Source: Paralithodes platypus (lineage: Eukaryota > Arthropoda > Malacostraca > Decapoda > Lithodidae). Taken from it: a stretch of 64,000 bases of DNA. The notes below the pieces were generated by a model. The model saw only the letters and a list, made by a program, of their open reading frames with translations, was not told the DNA's origin and made no database searches. Each line of letters starts with the position of its first letter. The first letter of the stretch is position 1. The translations under genes were made by a program, and so were the position numbers. Below, in pieces: positions 10,601 through 22,269 of this stretch. The stretch lies in NCBI GenBank assembly GCA_032716605.1, contig CM064501.1, positions 25,451,014 to 25,515,013 of the forward strand, given 5' to 3'.

Positions 10601-13600
10601 TCCTAAATTTTTGTGGGTGAAAGATGTCGTGGACAAATAATTGACAACTCGATTTCTTTAACAGAACAGCGTGAGCGCGCTCATTGCTGCTGATTATGGG
10701 CAAGACGTTAGCTAAAAATCTTTGACTAAGAGAGAGAGAGACAGACACACACAGTGTGTGTGTCTGTGAGAGAGAGAGAGAGAGAGTTACACACTCTCTC
10801 TCTCTCTGTCATGCTTCGTATAATGCGTCGTATAGCCTCGGTCATGCTTCGTATAATGCGTCGTATAGCGCGACGATGGCTGTGACTCGTATCTGGGCAG
10901 GACACATGAGGCAGAAGGGCGGAGGTGTCCCGTAGCCACTTCGTTCTTAGTAAGAGAATAGGCTATCCATATAGTGCCTTACTAACCTGAATTTCTTAGT
11001 AAGAGAATAGGCTATTCATATAGTGCCTTACGTGCCTTACTAACCTGAATTGTTAAGTAAGATTTAGGTCACTCGATCCTAAAGTTAAGAAAGTGGAGGA
11101 TATAGGTGACTACACAGCAAACAACCAATATATAACCCCCAAAAAGGATATAATAAAATATAAATTATAAAAAGGTTTTATTTGTACACCGCCCTCATAT
11201 TGTTTTACGTAGCTTTCTCGAAAAAAGATTGCATGTAATTTTTCCACGACATCTTTCACCCACAAAAATGTAGACCCTCCTGAAAAAAGGTTCACCACCA
11301 ACTCAAATTCCACCAACTCACGTTGGACAGCAGAAGATCGCCTAAAGATTTGTGTGTTAAAATCACGACAGGGACCCGTACAGCGGCAACGCAGCAGTAG
11401 CCCGTCCAGGTAGTCTCTCTCTAGGTGGAGCAGCCCGGCCAGGTAGTCTCTCTCGGGGTAGAGCAACCCGGCCAGGTAGTCTCTCTCTGGGTGGAGCAGC
11501 CCGACCAGGTAGTCTCTCTCTGGATGGAGCAGCCCGGCCAGGTAGTTCTCTCCTAAATTTTTGTGGGTGAAAGATGTTGTGGACAAATAATTGATAACTC
11601 GATTTCTTTAACAGGACAGCGTGAGCGCGCTCATTGCTGCTGATTATGGGCAAGACGTTAGCTAAACAATCTTTGACTCAGAGAGAGAGAGAGAGAGAGA
11701 GGGAGACAGACAGACAGACACAGTGTGTGTGTGTGTGTGAAAGAGAGAGAGAGAGTTACACACTCTCTCTCTCTCTCTGTCATGCTTCGTATAATGCGTC
11801 GTATAGCCTAGGTCATGCTTCGTATAATGCGTCATATAGCGCGGCGATGGCTGTGACTCGTATCTGGGCAGGACACACGAGGCAGAAGGGCGGAGGTGTC
11901 CCGTAGCCACTTCGTTCTTAGTAAGAGAATAGGCTATCCATATAGTGCATTACTAACCTGAATTTCTTAGTAAGAGAATAGGCTATTCATATAGTGCCTT
12001 ACGTGCCTTACTAACCTGAATTGTTAAGTAAGATTTAGGTCACTCGATCCTAAAGTTAAGAAAGTGGAGGATATAGGTGACTACACAGCAAACAACCAAT
12101 ATATAACCCCCAAAAAGGATATAATAAAATATAAATTATAAAAAGGTTTTATTTGTACACCGCCCTCATATTGTTTTACGTAGCTTTCTCGAAAAAAGAT
12201 TGCATGTAATTTTTCCACGACATCTTTCACCCACAAAAATGTAGACCCTCCTGAAAAAAGGTTCACCACCAACTCAAATTCCACCAACTCACGTTGGACA
12301 GCAGAAGATCGCCTAAAGATTTGTGTGTTAAAATCACGACAGGGACCCGTACAGCGGCAACGCAGCAGTAGCCCGTCCAGGTAGTCTCTCTCTAGGTGGA
12401 GCAGCCCGGCCAGGTAGTCTCTCTCGGGGTAGAGCAACCCGGCCAGGTAGTCTCTCTCTGGGTGGAGCAGCCCGACCAGGTAGTCTCTCTCTGGATGGAG
12501 CAGCCCGGCCAGGTAGTTCTCTCCTAAATTTTTGTGGGTGAAAGATGTTGTGGACAAATAATTGATAACTCGATTTCTTTAACAGGACAGCGTGAGCGCG
12601 CTCATTGCTGCTGATTATGGGCAAGACGTTAGCTAAACAATCTTTGACTCAGAGAGAGAGAGAGAGAGAGAGGGAGACAGACAGACAGACACAGTGTGTG
12701 TGTGTGTGTGAAAGAGAGAGAGAGAGTTACACACTCTCTCTCTCTCTCTCTGTCATGCTTCGTATAATGCGTCGTATAGCCTAGGTCATGCTTCGTATAA
12801 TGCGTCATATAGCGCGGCGATGGCTGTGACTCGTATCTGGGCAGGACACACGAGGCAGAAGGGCGGAGGTGTCCCGTAGCCACTTCGTTCTTAGTAAGAG
12901 AATAGGCTATCCATATAGTGCATTACTAACCTGAATTTCTTAGTAAGAGAATAGGCTATTCATATAGTGCCTTACTAACCTGAATTTTTTAGTAAGATTT
13001 AGGTCACCCAATCCTAAAGTTAAGAAAGTGGAGGATATAGGTGACTCCATAGCAAGCAACCAATATATAACCCCCCAAATGGATATAATAAAATAGAAAT
13101 TCTAAACAGTTTTTATTTGTACACCGCCCTCATATTATTTTAACTAGCTTTCTCGAAAAAAATTGCTTGTAATTTTTCCACAACATCTTTCACCCACACA
13201 AATTTAGACTTTCCTGAAAAAAGGTTCACCACCAACTCAAATTCCACCAACTCAAATTCCACCAACTCACGTTGGACAGCAGCAGATCGCCTAAAGATTT
13301 GTGTGTTAAAATCACGACAGGGACCCGTACAGCGGCGACTCCGCAAAGCAAATAAAAACATAGAATAATTACAAAACAAACACATTGGGGCACTCCATAA
13401 CAAGTATTATAACATAACAATCGAAATACCTTATGTCCAACTCGCGCTAGCTAAACATTTTGACCACAAATATTTGTATTTGCATACATATATGAAGTGG
13501 AATTTTATGAGGATTACAACGTTTACTTCAGAATTACGATAAACCAAATAGTTACAGAGAGACAATTATCTACCTAGCAGTTTGTGATTAGAGGACATTA

Positions 13601-13662
13601 TTCACTCTCTCTCTCTCTCTCTTAAAGCGAAAAATGTTATACATTTTGTACCAGTGCTAACA

Positions 13663-14030
13663 TTTTTGTTGGTCCCTGTCGTGATTTTAACACACAAATC
13701 TTTAGGCGATCTTCTGCTGTCCAACGTGAGTTGGTGGAATTGGGAGCGATCGGAAATACTTCGATCCGAGAGCTCCGATCACCCCAGTCAGACGACTCAC
13801 CAAAAATAAATTCTGCTATACGACTTGAGTTGGCGGTGAACCTTTTTTCTTTGGGAGGGTCTAAATTTGTGTGTGTGAAAAATTTTGTTGGAAAAATTGC
13901 AAACAATCTTTTGTCGAGAAAACTAATTGATTCGAAGAGTGACTCCCCATCATTTCTCGATGATGGCTGAGGAAATGTTCGAGGGCGTCTCACAGGAAAA
14001 TTTACCTCCTCCGTGAGAGAGAGAGAGAAT

Positions 14031-14066
<36 letters not shown>

Positions 14067-14600
14067 TGTGTCTGTCTATGTCTGTCCGTCTCTCTCTCTC
14101 TCTCTCTCCTAGAGAAAGACTACCTGGCCGGGCTGCTGCGGCGTCGCCGCTGTATGGGTCCCTGTCATGATTTTAACACACACATCTTAAGGCGATCTTC
14201 TGCTGTGCAACGTGAGTTGGTGGAATTTGAGTTGGTGGTGAACCTTTTTTGTGGAGGGTCTAAATTTTTGTGGGTGAAAGATGTCGTTGAAAAATTACAA
14301 GTAATCTTTTTTCGAGAAAGCTAATTTGTCGATACAATTGTAAAAACTAAGACAAATAAAAGAAAAACATGAAAAATTCAATTTTATTTTCCGATTTACA
14401 TTATACGAAGCATGACCTAGCTATACGACGAATTATACGGAGTATCACAGTACCAGGTACTCCCATTAATTCTAGGTCACTTGATCCTAAAGTTAAGAAA
14501 GTCGAGGATATAGGTGACTACATAGCAAACAACCAATATATAACCCCCAAAAAGGATATAATCAAATATAAATTATAAACAGTTTTTATTTGTAAATACA
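13663..14600 (-). repeat. Inverted, rearranged pieces of the satellite unit
   Basis: From 13663 the box CCAACGTGAGTTGGTGGAAT appears reverse-complemented relative to 9861-13345, then diverged DNA, a CT/CA/GT microsatellite at about 14010-14108, one inverted 30-bp minisatellite copy, a second inverted box at 14145-14330, two inverted 33-bp motifs near 14397-14440, and a forward AT-rich piece from about 14465. The array therefore contains a large palindromic junction around 13350-13660, a stretch with no satellite sequence. Confidence 0.7.
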
Positions 14601-14820
14601 CAAGGCAGAAGGGCGGAGCACACAGGAGAAGCGGAGCTCTAGACGGTGCAGGGTGCTCCATAGTGCTTATATGCCCACACTCCTGCAATGACGTTTTCTA
14701 TATTGCGTTGTTAGAGAAAACGATTATTGTATGGCAGACCAAATTAAACATGCGATAATTCTAAGTAACTACAAATGTAAAGTCGACACCGATATATAGT
14801 GTGTAGAAGGGGAACGAAGC

Positions 14821-16163
14821 AGAGCAATATACAAAAGTGTAGTTACTCTTGGTGGTATTGCACTGGCTGTAGCATCATCGGGCATTGCTGCAACCATGTT
14901 AAATGGCGGAAGAACAGCCCATAATACCTTCAAGATACCGCTCATGGAATCACATGAGTTCAGGTCCTGCTCAATCAAGAATAACAGCCAATTATCGAGA
15001 TTATTGGGGTTATGTTCTGATAGTCTGGGACGAGGTGTTGATGGCCAACAAGAATATGCTGCTGGCCGTTGACGTCACCCTTCGAGATCTTCTCGATAGT
15101 GACAGGTTCATGTGTGGGATCCCCTTTGTGTGTGCTGGGGACTTCAGGCAGATTCTACCTGTCGTGAGGGGTGGTGGATACAACCAGGAAATCGCAGCTA
15201 CCATCAAGAAGACCTAATTCTGGCCCCAGTTACGGAAACATGCACTGTCCGAGAATATCCGACTTAGGGGACCAGAATCCGATACGAAAAACACGACCTT
15301 TGCCAGCCGGCTACTAGAGATAGGTCAGCTCTCCATATTTTGTTACCCAAAAAAACTTTGGCGTTCTCTATCATAACCAGACAGAGTTCATCGAGAGTGT
15401 TTACCCTGATATCGCCGATCACATTGGGGATCATCGCTATTTTGCCGGTCGTACCATCATATCGCCTCTCAACGTTGACGTTTCCGAGATCAACATTACG
15501 ATCTTAGATGTGCTGCCAGGGGAGAAGATTCATCTGAGTAAAGACAAACTGAATTCGGAAAACGATGTGGAGTATCAGGTTTCCACGCTCAATGAACTAA
15601 ACCCTTCTTCGTTACCAGAACACCAACTCAAGCTGAAAGTGGGTGCCGTGGTAATGGTAATACGGAATCTATCCCCACCCAGACTCTGTAACGGTTCACG
15701 AATTATCGTTGACAACCTGAAGAAGACCATCATTGTTGGTAGGGTTCTGGGTGGCACTTTCGATGGCGAGCAGGTTTGCAATCCCAGGGTAAAGTTGGTG
15801 GCCAACGATTCCTCGGTGGTATTTGCCAGGTTCCAATTCCCTGTAGAGCTAAGTTTTGCAATGACAATTAATAAGGCGCAGGGCCAGACCATCCAACATT
15901 GCGGCCTTTACCGCTACCACACACGGTGCTTCTCTCATGGGCAATTGTATGTTGCCTGCTCTCGGGTCACAAGTTGGGATTCACTGAGTATTTTCATCCA
16001 GAAGATGGAAAAGGGACCATGTGTGTTAGATAACGTCGTATACCCTGACGTGTTTTTGGAACAAGAGTCGTTAGCTGACGAATATTCGAGGTTGATAGAC
16101 ACCGGAATCATCATTCAAGAGGAGACATTGAGGCTGACATTGAGCTCCAGCGAAAGTCTATAG
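14821..16163 (+). pseudogene. Helitron-type PIF1-like helicase, C-terminal two thirds, frameshifted
   Basis: Superfamily 1 helicase blocks appear in order across frames: LAVASSGIAATML near 14855-14900 with TAHNTFKIPL, motif II as VWDEVLMANK at about 15025-15055, AGDFRQILPVV at about 15137-15170, motif V-type INKAQGQT at 15867-15890 and motif VI-type YVACSRV at 15948-15968. A frameshift lies near 15000, an in-frame TAA at about 15214, and another shift near 15330. The Walker A motif and the Rep nuclease are missing, so the copy is 5'-truncated. Known: Helitron RepHel unwinds and nicks DNA in rolling-circle transposition. A cellular PIF1 gene is unlikely given the block wording and the surroundings. 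Confidence 0.85.
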
Positions 16164-16408
16164 ATTTAGGACAGTGTGACGCTGAAGTTGAGGCCCAATT
16201 CGCTCCAGAAGACATGACGGCAGTACTGAAGATATCCGTCGAGGATTTCGATTTGGCGGTAGAGAAGATGGACGAGCAACTCGAAGAGTGTGAGCAGTTA
16301 TGGAAGTCATTTGAAGAAAGCTACGAAACTATTCGAAGGAAACAAGAGAAGAACTTCGAACTCCTTCTGAAGGAAGTTGAGAAGAGTAACGAAAACCTGC
16401 AGAAATAA
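16136..16408 (+). pseudogene. Coiled-coil tail of the Helitron helicase frame
   Basis: Shifting frame once near 16130 opens a further 90 codons after the helicase end, with an ATG at 16214 inside it. The peptide is highly charged with heptad-like spacing (DEQLEECEQLWKSFEESYE), typical of a coiled coil. Either it is a C-terminal extension of RepHel or a small separate protein starting at 16214. The phase relation favours an extension. Confidence 0.5.
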
Positions 16409-16550
16409 ATTGCAATAATGATACAGATGATAGACAAAAAGCAAAACTGTTAGATTAAGTATGGAATAAAACAACATTTTGAAGTTAACCTTTTATTTTT
16501 CTCCTGTTTTTACACATAGATCTCCATTGTTTTACACATAAGATAGATGC

Positions 16551-16601
16551 CGGACCAAGCCCGCCGCGAAGAGGCGGAGGGCGAAGCCGGGGCTTGTCTG
16601 G
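16551..16601 (+). other. Possible Helitron 3' end: GC-rich hairpin and CTGG
   Basis: A nested inverted structure, CCGCC/GGCGG inside AAGCCC/GGGGCTT, is followed by CTGG at 16598-16601. Helitron 3' ends carry a short hairpin just before CTRR, so this fits in place and form. It sits about 190 bp after the helicase tail. No matching 5' end was identified. Confidence 0.45.
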
Positions 16602-16677
16602 AAACAAAAAATAACTGTTTGGGTTTTGGTAACCGAATGGATCAATTGCATTGTCTAGGGTTCAACTTTATGTACCC

Positions 16678-16930
16678 AGTCAGTGTGCCGTCTAATGCTT
16701 CATGTACCCAAGCAGTGTGCCATCTAGTGGTTCGTGTACCTAGGCAGTGTGCCATCTAGTGCTTCGCGTACCCAGTCAGTGTGCCTTGAAGTGCTTCGGG
16801 TACCCAGTCAGTGTGAAATCTAGTGCTTCGTTTACCCAGTCAGTGTGCCATCTAGTGCTTCGTGTGCCCAGTCAGTGTGCCATCTAATGCTTTGTGTACC
16901 CAGGCAGTGTGCCGTCTAGTGCTTAGTGCA
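16678..16930 (+). repeat. 32-bp minisatellite, about eight copies
   Basis: Tandem units built around CAGTGTGCCATCTAGTGCTT plus GTACCCAGT, with point differences in each copy. No coding sense seen. Confidence 0.85.
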
Positions 16931-16947
16931 GCGGCTAGTTTTCAGGG

Positions 16948-17226
16948 CGAAATTGGCAGAAATAGGACTAGCGTTTCCAGAACTTTGCATTAGGAGTAGT
17001 TTTTGATGCTGATTTCAAATTCAAAAATGCACCTAGAAATTCGATTATTCTTCAGAGAAAGGAAATATGGCCAACTTTATCATTTCTCACTAACATATTT
17101 GGCTTTATCACTTTCATTTTGTTTTTCAATTATTACAAAACGGATGCCAGATTTGGAATAAGCATCAAATTCTACTCCTATTGCATAGTTCTGGTAATGC
17201 TAGCCCTATTTCTGCCAGTTTTGCAT
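16948..17226. mobile_element. Foldback (hairpin) element, copy 1
   Basis: The left arm containing GGCAGAAATAGGACTAGC and TTTGCATTAGGAGTAG is reverse-complemented at 17160-17223. Arms of roughly 70-80 bp flank a short unlike loop. Likely a MITE; no target duplication was fixed. Confidence 0.65.
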
Positions 17227-17307
17227 TGTGAACCAATGCTAGAGATGCTTAGTGAACATTTCTTGACTCAGGTCAGTCCGTAGCTGGCGTTCGGACAGGA
17301 CAATGTC

Positions 17308-17522
17308 TTAGGGAACGTTATATCTTGCAACCGGCCTGTCCGAGATACTAATATTAGGGAACATTGTGAATAGAGACTTGTTAGGGAACGTCATCTTCCA
17401 ACGTGCCGGTCCATAATACTAATATTAGGGAACATTGTGAATAGAGACATCTTAGGGATCATCACTCTTGTTCCTGGCCTGGCCATAATATTAATATTAG
17501 GGAACAAGGTGAATAGAGACTT
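17308..17522 (+). repeat. 71-73-bp tandem repeat, three copies
   Basis: Units start TTAGGGAACG or TTAGGGATCA and end GTGAATAGAGAC at 17308, 17381 and 17452. A fourth, isolated copy lies at about 17922-17990 after the second foldback. Confidence 0.8.
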
Positions 17523-17532
17523 CAATTATTGG

Positions 17533-17910
17533 CTATCAGGGTAAAGTTGGCAGAAATAGGACTAGCCTTACCAGAACTTTGCATTATGAGTAGATTTTTA
17601 CGTTGATTTAAAAAATGCACCTAGCAGTACAGACGGGATAGTTTTGCTTGATTTGGGCATATTCATTAAAATATTTGAGGAGTGTCATTAAAATATTTGA
17701 GGAGCCAATGTTAGAGATGTTAAGGGAATATTACCTGGCTCAGGTCAGACCGTAAGGAGTACGGACGGGATAGTTTTGCTTGATTTGGGCATAATCCTTA
17801 AAATATTTGAGCTATCCATTTGTTTAATGCGTATTTGATATCAGAATCAAATTCTAATCCCATTGCAAAGTTTTGGTAAAGCTTGCTCTATTTCTATGTG
17901 TTTTATGGAC
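17533..17910. mobile_element. Foldback (hairpin) element, copy 2
   Basis: The same left arm as 16948-17030 appears at 17538-17625 and its reverse complement at about 17838-17905, more diverged than copy 1. The loop contains a duplicated GGACGGGATAGTTTTGCTTG segment (near 17631 and 17762). Confidence 0.6.
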
Positions 17911-18349
17911 AGGATAAGCCCGTAGGAAACATCATCTTGCAACTGGCTTGTCCATAATACTTATATTAAGGAACATTGTGAATAGAGACTTCAACTCCGG
18001 CAAGTGAAATACTGGATAGGATGTGGTTTCCTATAAAAAAGAATCGTGTAGTACAATTTTATTATTATTTTTATTATTCTTGTTTGGCAAAATGTACAAA
18101 TAATTAATTGAAATAGGGTCGGAGAGGTGAAAAGTGTTATTGCATTCAAATTCCAACCTTACCTCAAACAATTTGCCCGCTACCCCATTAAATACTAATA
18201 TTTGTGTTTGGTTTGCTGGGTTCCAACACCAAATTTAATTGTTTTGTTTATTTTTGTTCTCCTCCCGACTTGATTGGTACTGTCGTTGTATTTCAGCCAT
18301 TGTGCATTTACCATAAACTGATTTATTTCTTGTTAGGTAGAGTTTCATT

Positions 18350-18561
18350 ACATTTTAGGAATATTACCCAGTTAGAAAAATTTATTCTGGCTACTATTAG
18401 ACATTTGTATTGAGGTTAGGAGGAGTATATGGAAGTTAGAGGGTTAATGGAAATTGTCTTTAACCTTTTCATTCCCATAGACCCTTCCTAGGCTACATAA
18501 AATCGTCTTATGACAACAAGAACAAATTGTCAAAATGCATCATACTCCTCAAGGTGTTAAT
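18350..18561 (+). mobile_element. Diverged family-F1 MITE
   Basis: The stretch TTCTGGCTACTATTAGAC through CTCAAGGTGTTAA aligns by eye with the F1 elements, including the inner ATAAAATCGTC block, and ends in TTAA at 18558-18561. The left TTAA is not recognisable. Confidence 0.45.
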
Positions 18562-19339
18562 AGAGATCCTTCTTAATTTTCAACCATTGTCGTGAATCCT
18601 AGCTGGTATATATACCGTAGTTTGAATTTCCCAGGTTCACGACAGCTGGTTCCTTTTTGTTTATACGCATTACTTTATTTATCTTTGTGGATAAGTATTA
18701 CTGTGGTTGCACCAATTATATATTAGTTTATTTTCCCTTATTATTTAATCACGGGGGGCGATATAGAACCCTTTAAATATATTTATATTGTTACGATAAG
18801 AGGGAATCTCAGTACACTTCACACCGAGACTTCGTCACACTCACAACAAACCACCAGTTGCTGCCACATAACAACAGAACTTCACTGATCTACACCTACC
18901 GACATGTCCATCACCTAACCTACACTCTTTGCATCACAGCTAAGTTCCTTTAATACTAGAAGTACTTCATAGATATTACTGGGACTACCACAGATAGCCT
19001 ACATATACAATTTAACACGTAAGTCCAACGCCGACCGGTATCATATTTATAGCCTAGGCCATTTCATCTTTCCAGGTCTGAACATTTACTTTATATCCGT
19101 TTCTCCTCTACCCCCTAGGAATAATATTCAGGATATAATTGGTGCCATGTGACCAAGATACTGGGCCATCTGTTATATATTGATAGGAATTGGGGGGGGT
19201 GTTAGGCCTGACTTGTCTGCCTTTGTGTAGAGCTGGGCGATCCAGTGGACAAATGCCGAGGGGCGCACCGGGGAAGGCGGCAAGGGGAGGTGGCATTGGG
19301 CAAGAGTTTGTGCCATCGTCCGGTTATTACCCTGTGCCT
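18562..19339. other. No gene; possible LTR start near 18789
   Basis: A TGTTACG at about 18789 followed by a C-rich stretch could open an LTR or leader of the element carrying the frames at 19340-20791. I saw no matching 3' LTR and no clear primer-binding site. Confidence 0.25.
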
Positions 19340-19902
19340 TTGAGAAAGGTGCCCCTCTTCGGCCATTCCTACTGTATGTGCGGGATTTTCCGCTGGATCG
19401 TCCAGTGCAGTGCCCTGCTTTTTTTGTTTAACAAATATATAGACCAGGGGCAAGGGTAGACACTGTCAGGCAGACCTCGGCCTGGGATGAGCTCCTAGCC
19501 TACAAGCCGGATCTTACATTCCTGATCCTCGGGGGAAATGATTTGTCCCTGCAAGCTGACCTTCAGGGGGTGGCCCTCGGGCTCCAGTCTCTAGCTGAAG
19601 AGATAGAAGAAAGGACTGGGGGTCACTGTTTGGTGGTCAGTCTGGAGTCTAGGGTAAGCCCTAGGGATATGACTCCCGAGGCGTACAATAGGGCAAAGAA
19701 TGGTGTGAACCTCCACTTGCGAAGAAATCTCCCATTTACTAAACAAAGGTACTTTGCCATGGGGATGAGTAAGACTGACTTGTGGGACGGAGTTCATTTA
19801 GATGCGCCAGGGAGGCGGAAGGTATTAGATAGGCTACTGGACAGAGCGCGTGACTTCTTTGAGCAGAAGGACGGGGCCGAGGAGGAGCAGTTGACGCAAT
19901 AG
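19340..19902 (+). pseudogene. SGNH-hydrolase-like domain, one frameshift
   Basis: Block I is GHSY at 19361-19372 in the frame that starts at 19190. A one-base shift near 19440-19460 moves the rest to a frame running to 19902. In it are LTFLILGGNDL around 19520-19545 (block III, Asn of the oxyanion hole) and WDGVHLDAPGRRKVL around 19783-19830 (block V, Asp and His). Nucleophile Ser, Asn and the Asp/His pair are all visible. Known: SGNH enzymes are esterases or lipases, and such domains occur in ORF1 of some retrotransposons. The BEL/Pao gag begins about 350 bp downstream, so it may belong to the same element. Tail ends with charged QKDGAEEEQ residues. Confidence 0.6.
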
Positions 19903-20248
19903 GCTAGATCTCAAGACTAGGACGACGGATGCGGCTGTTCCTCCTTCAGAGGAGTCTTGATCCTTCTTTCTTTTTCTTTGTAATTTGTTAAGATTTAATA
20001 ATTATAGCCTAGCCTAGTAAAGTAAATATTGTAAAGTAGAGTAATATGACATAGGGTAATTTTCCATTTCTTTGATCATTTGTAAACTCACAGGGGGCAC
20101 GCGGTCTGCATGCTTCAATTTGCTTGGTTGCTGTCGTCATCAATGTAAGTAGGTTAGCCTAGGCTTAGAATAGATTAGAATAGGTTAGCCTACAGTGACG
20201 ATTAGTATTGTTGTTCCTTAAGCTTTAGTTACCGTAAACTTTATAAGA

Positions 20249-20791
20249 ATGGATGAGAAAATAAAGTTATTGCGGCGGTTCAGGGCCGCCAAGAAGGGAG
20301 GGATTACTAAGCTTACCTCTAATCTGTCTGAATTTATTGAACATGCTGCTACACTGCATGATGTAAGGGGTGTGAAAATCACTTTAGAAAAGGCCCTAGC
20401 TGATATCGAGTCATATAACGTAGAGTTGTATAGCTTATATTCAGATGATCAGTTAGAGGAGGAGATGGTGAAAGATATGCAGTATGTTAATCAAGTAAAC
20501 AGTCAGTTAGCTGAGTTAGATAGTGCTCTACAGACAACCACTACTGGTAGATCTCATGATAGCGCAGCAAGTAGGAAACAGAAGGGTATTAAGCTACCCT
20601 CCCTGAAGTTGCCAGTTTTTGATGGGGATCCAACACAGTGGGTGGGTTTCTGGGAGCTCTTTGATTGTAGTGTTCACTCCCAAACAGACTTAACTGACTT
20701 TCAGAAATTGACGTATCTAAAGGGACAACTTAGTGGTGATGTAACGGGAAGAATTTGTACTTTCCCTTTTGGTATATGTTGTAAGGTTTGA
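20249..20791 (+). pseudogene. BEL/Pao gag-like protein, truncated (180 codons)
   Basis: The ATG at 20249 begins MDEKIKLLRRFRAAKKGGI, followed by a helical, probably coiled-coil N-terminal half (residues 20-95) with many Glu, Leu and Gln. Residues 113-165 hold the block LPSLKLPVFDGDPTQWVGFW and LTYLKGQLSGDV, characteristic of the gag of BEL/Pao elements. After that the frame changes character and stops, so the capsid-to-zinc-knuckle part is lost. No pol follows. Known role: structural particle protein. It could be from the same element as the SGNH remnant just upstream. Confidence 0.75.
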
Positions 20792-21911
20792 CTTAACTGT
20801 AAGACTTTTTCCCCTTCATTCACTCTTCCCTATATTTAAGGGAAATGTATCGTTTAAGAAGGGTTAAGTAACCCTTGTCTATGTAAAGAGGGAATTAGCC
20901 TAGATCAGGAGGAAAACTAATATTCTCAAATCTATCTAAAATACTTTCAAGCCTAATTTATCTTTTCACCTCTTCTGTTATTCCCTGTAAAAATCCTTCC
21001 TTTTCGAATTTAGTGTAATGCCCCCTTGTGTAAAAAGACAGCCAACTCCTACCCAAGCGACGCCACCCTTTGTGGTCACCCTCCCCTTTTTTGGCGGGAT
21101 CCCTGGCACTGGCCCTCGGCCCCTCACTGTCGTGACCCCAGGCCTACGAGAGAGACCTACCCCCCAGTCTCTGTCATCATTCCCCGCTTCTTCTCCGGGC
21201 TTAGGCTTCCTTTCCCTCCATTCAGAGGGAACCAGTTTGGGACGGAGTCGATGTGATGCTGAATTGCTGATGGCGGAGAATCGGAGATTCACCCCTCCCA
21301 TTGGCTGAGTGCAGGATGCTGAACTCGTGTACTGTACGAGGGTTCAAGGACCGCAGGAAGACGTATGATTACCCCCTATACCCCAGGATACGGTAGGCCG
21401 AAGAAACCTACCTGCAAGCCTGACCGATACCGGTATCTAGTGGAATTGGGATATATAATACTGAGAGGAATGGGGTGGATACAGACAGCAATATTCGAGT
21501 CCTACTCCTAGGTTAAGAGACTGTCCCAGTACGGTAATGGATTGGTCCCAGGTTAATGGTATAGAGATAAGTAGATACGGACCATACGGTACCAATGTTA
21601 AGAGTTGTAAACGGTAAAATGTTCCTTCTATTAATATCAAGCTTAAGATTACTGCAAAATTACTTAATACAACGACAATGTTACATTGTCAGTCTAATGA
21701 TATATCGAGGAGTAAGCATAGATATGAAGAGTGTAACAATGTTACATAGTCAGTTTAATGATATATGGAGGAGTAAGCATAAATATGAAGAGTGTAAGTG
21801 GGAATATGTGGGAGTGTGAGCCCGCCACCCAGCGCGCGAGTGGCCTGGGCTTGTGACGTCACGGGCCAGCGCACAGGCCTTGTGTATAGAAGGTCGTGGC
21901 CCGGGGCCCCC
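20792..21911. other. No gene; GC-rich patches and a 61-bp duplication
   Basis: Frames around 21018-21308 exist on both strands but have no family motif and probably reflect GC-rich composition. Nothing else recognised apart from the tandem pair at 21676-21797. Confidence 0.4.
21676..21797 (+). repeat. 61-bp tandem duplication
   Basis: Two copies starting CAATGTTACAT at 21676 and 21737, differing at a few bases. Confidence 0.85.
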
Positions 21912-22246
21912 TTAAGGGGAGGTTTTTAGTGTGTTTCCTAGACTTCCATCAAGCTTGAAATTACACCCCCTTGACCCCTTTTCAAGATAAATTTGTACAT
22001 TTTTCGGTAGAAAAATTTCCCGGCCGAAGGCCGGTTCCTCTTAAAATACAGGCTCGCTAACGCTCGCCAGGAAAAAATCGACACCTAAATGGGACGAAAG
22101 GTCTTAAAAGTGACATAAATGGGGTGAAACTTCTTAAAATTGCCAAACTAATGGGGCAAACATCTTAAAATCTCAAAAGCAATGGGGCTAGACATGAGAG
22201 AGAAAGGGTCCAGAAGAAAGTCCCTCAAGTGGATATCTCCCCTTAA
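21912..22246 (+). mobile_element. 335-bp TTAA-flanked MITE (family F3), copy 1
   Basis: TTAAGGGGAGG at the left edge and CTCCCCTTAA at the right edge form the terminal inverted repeat. Inside are GGCTCGCTAACGCTCGCC and several short boxes in TCTTAAAA. Same length as the copy at 23164-23498. Confidence 0.8.
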
Positions 22247-22269
22247 CGATGTAAACAAGACGGTGAACG

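Larger units (their letters stand above)
9861..13345. repeat. Complex satellite: four tandem units of about 0.74-0.97 kb
   Basis: Units begin at about 9861, 10686, 11637 and 12608, each with a TGCTGATTATGGGCAAGACG-like start. Unit order: start box; a GA/GT/CT microsatellite that can fold back; two or three copies of a 33-bp repeat containing CTTCGTATAATGCG; a conserved box ending GTCCCGTAGCCACTTCG; a 50-bp repeat around TTAGTAAGAGAATAGGCTAT; an AT-rich stretch; a box around TTCCACCAACTCACGTTGG; and a 30-bp minisatellite of about five copies. The stretch including 11110-11586 recurs at 12081-12557 with the same translation, a 971-bp shift, so the last duplication is recent. The first unit lacks part of the middle and the last is cut short. 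Confidence 0.85.

Noticed and set aside
11110..12557. Pair of identical 158-codon minus-strand frames
   Set aside because: They run through the 30-bp minisatellite of the satellite array; identity comes from the 971-bp duplication, not from coding constraint.
14821..16163. Cellular PIF1 helicase gene
   Set aside because: 5'-truncated, without Walker A, frameshifted, and with block wording of Helitron RepHel in a transposon-filled region.
21018..21308. Proline-rich frames on both strands
   Set aside because: Overlapping open frames in a GC-rich patch, without motif or context.
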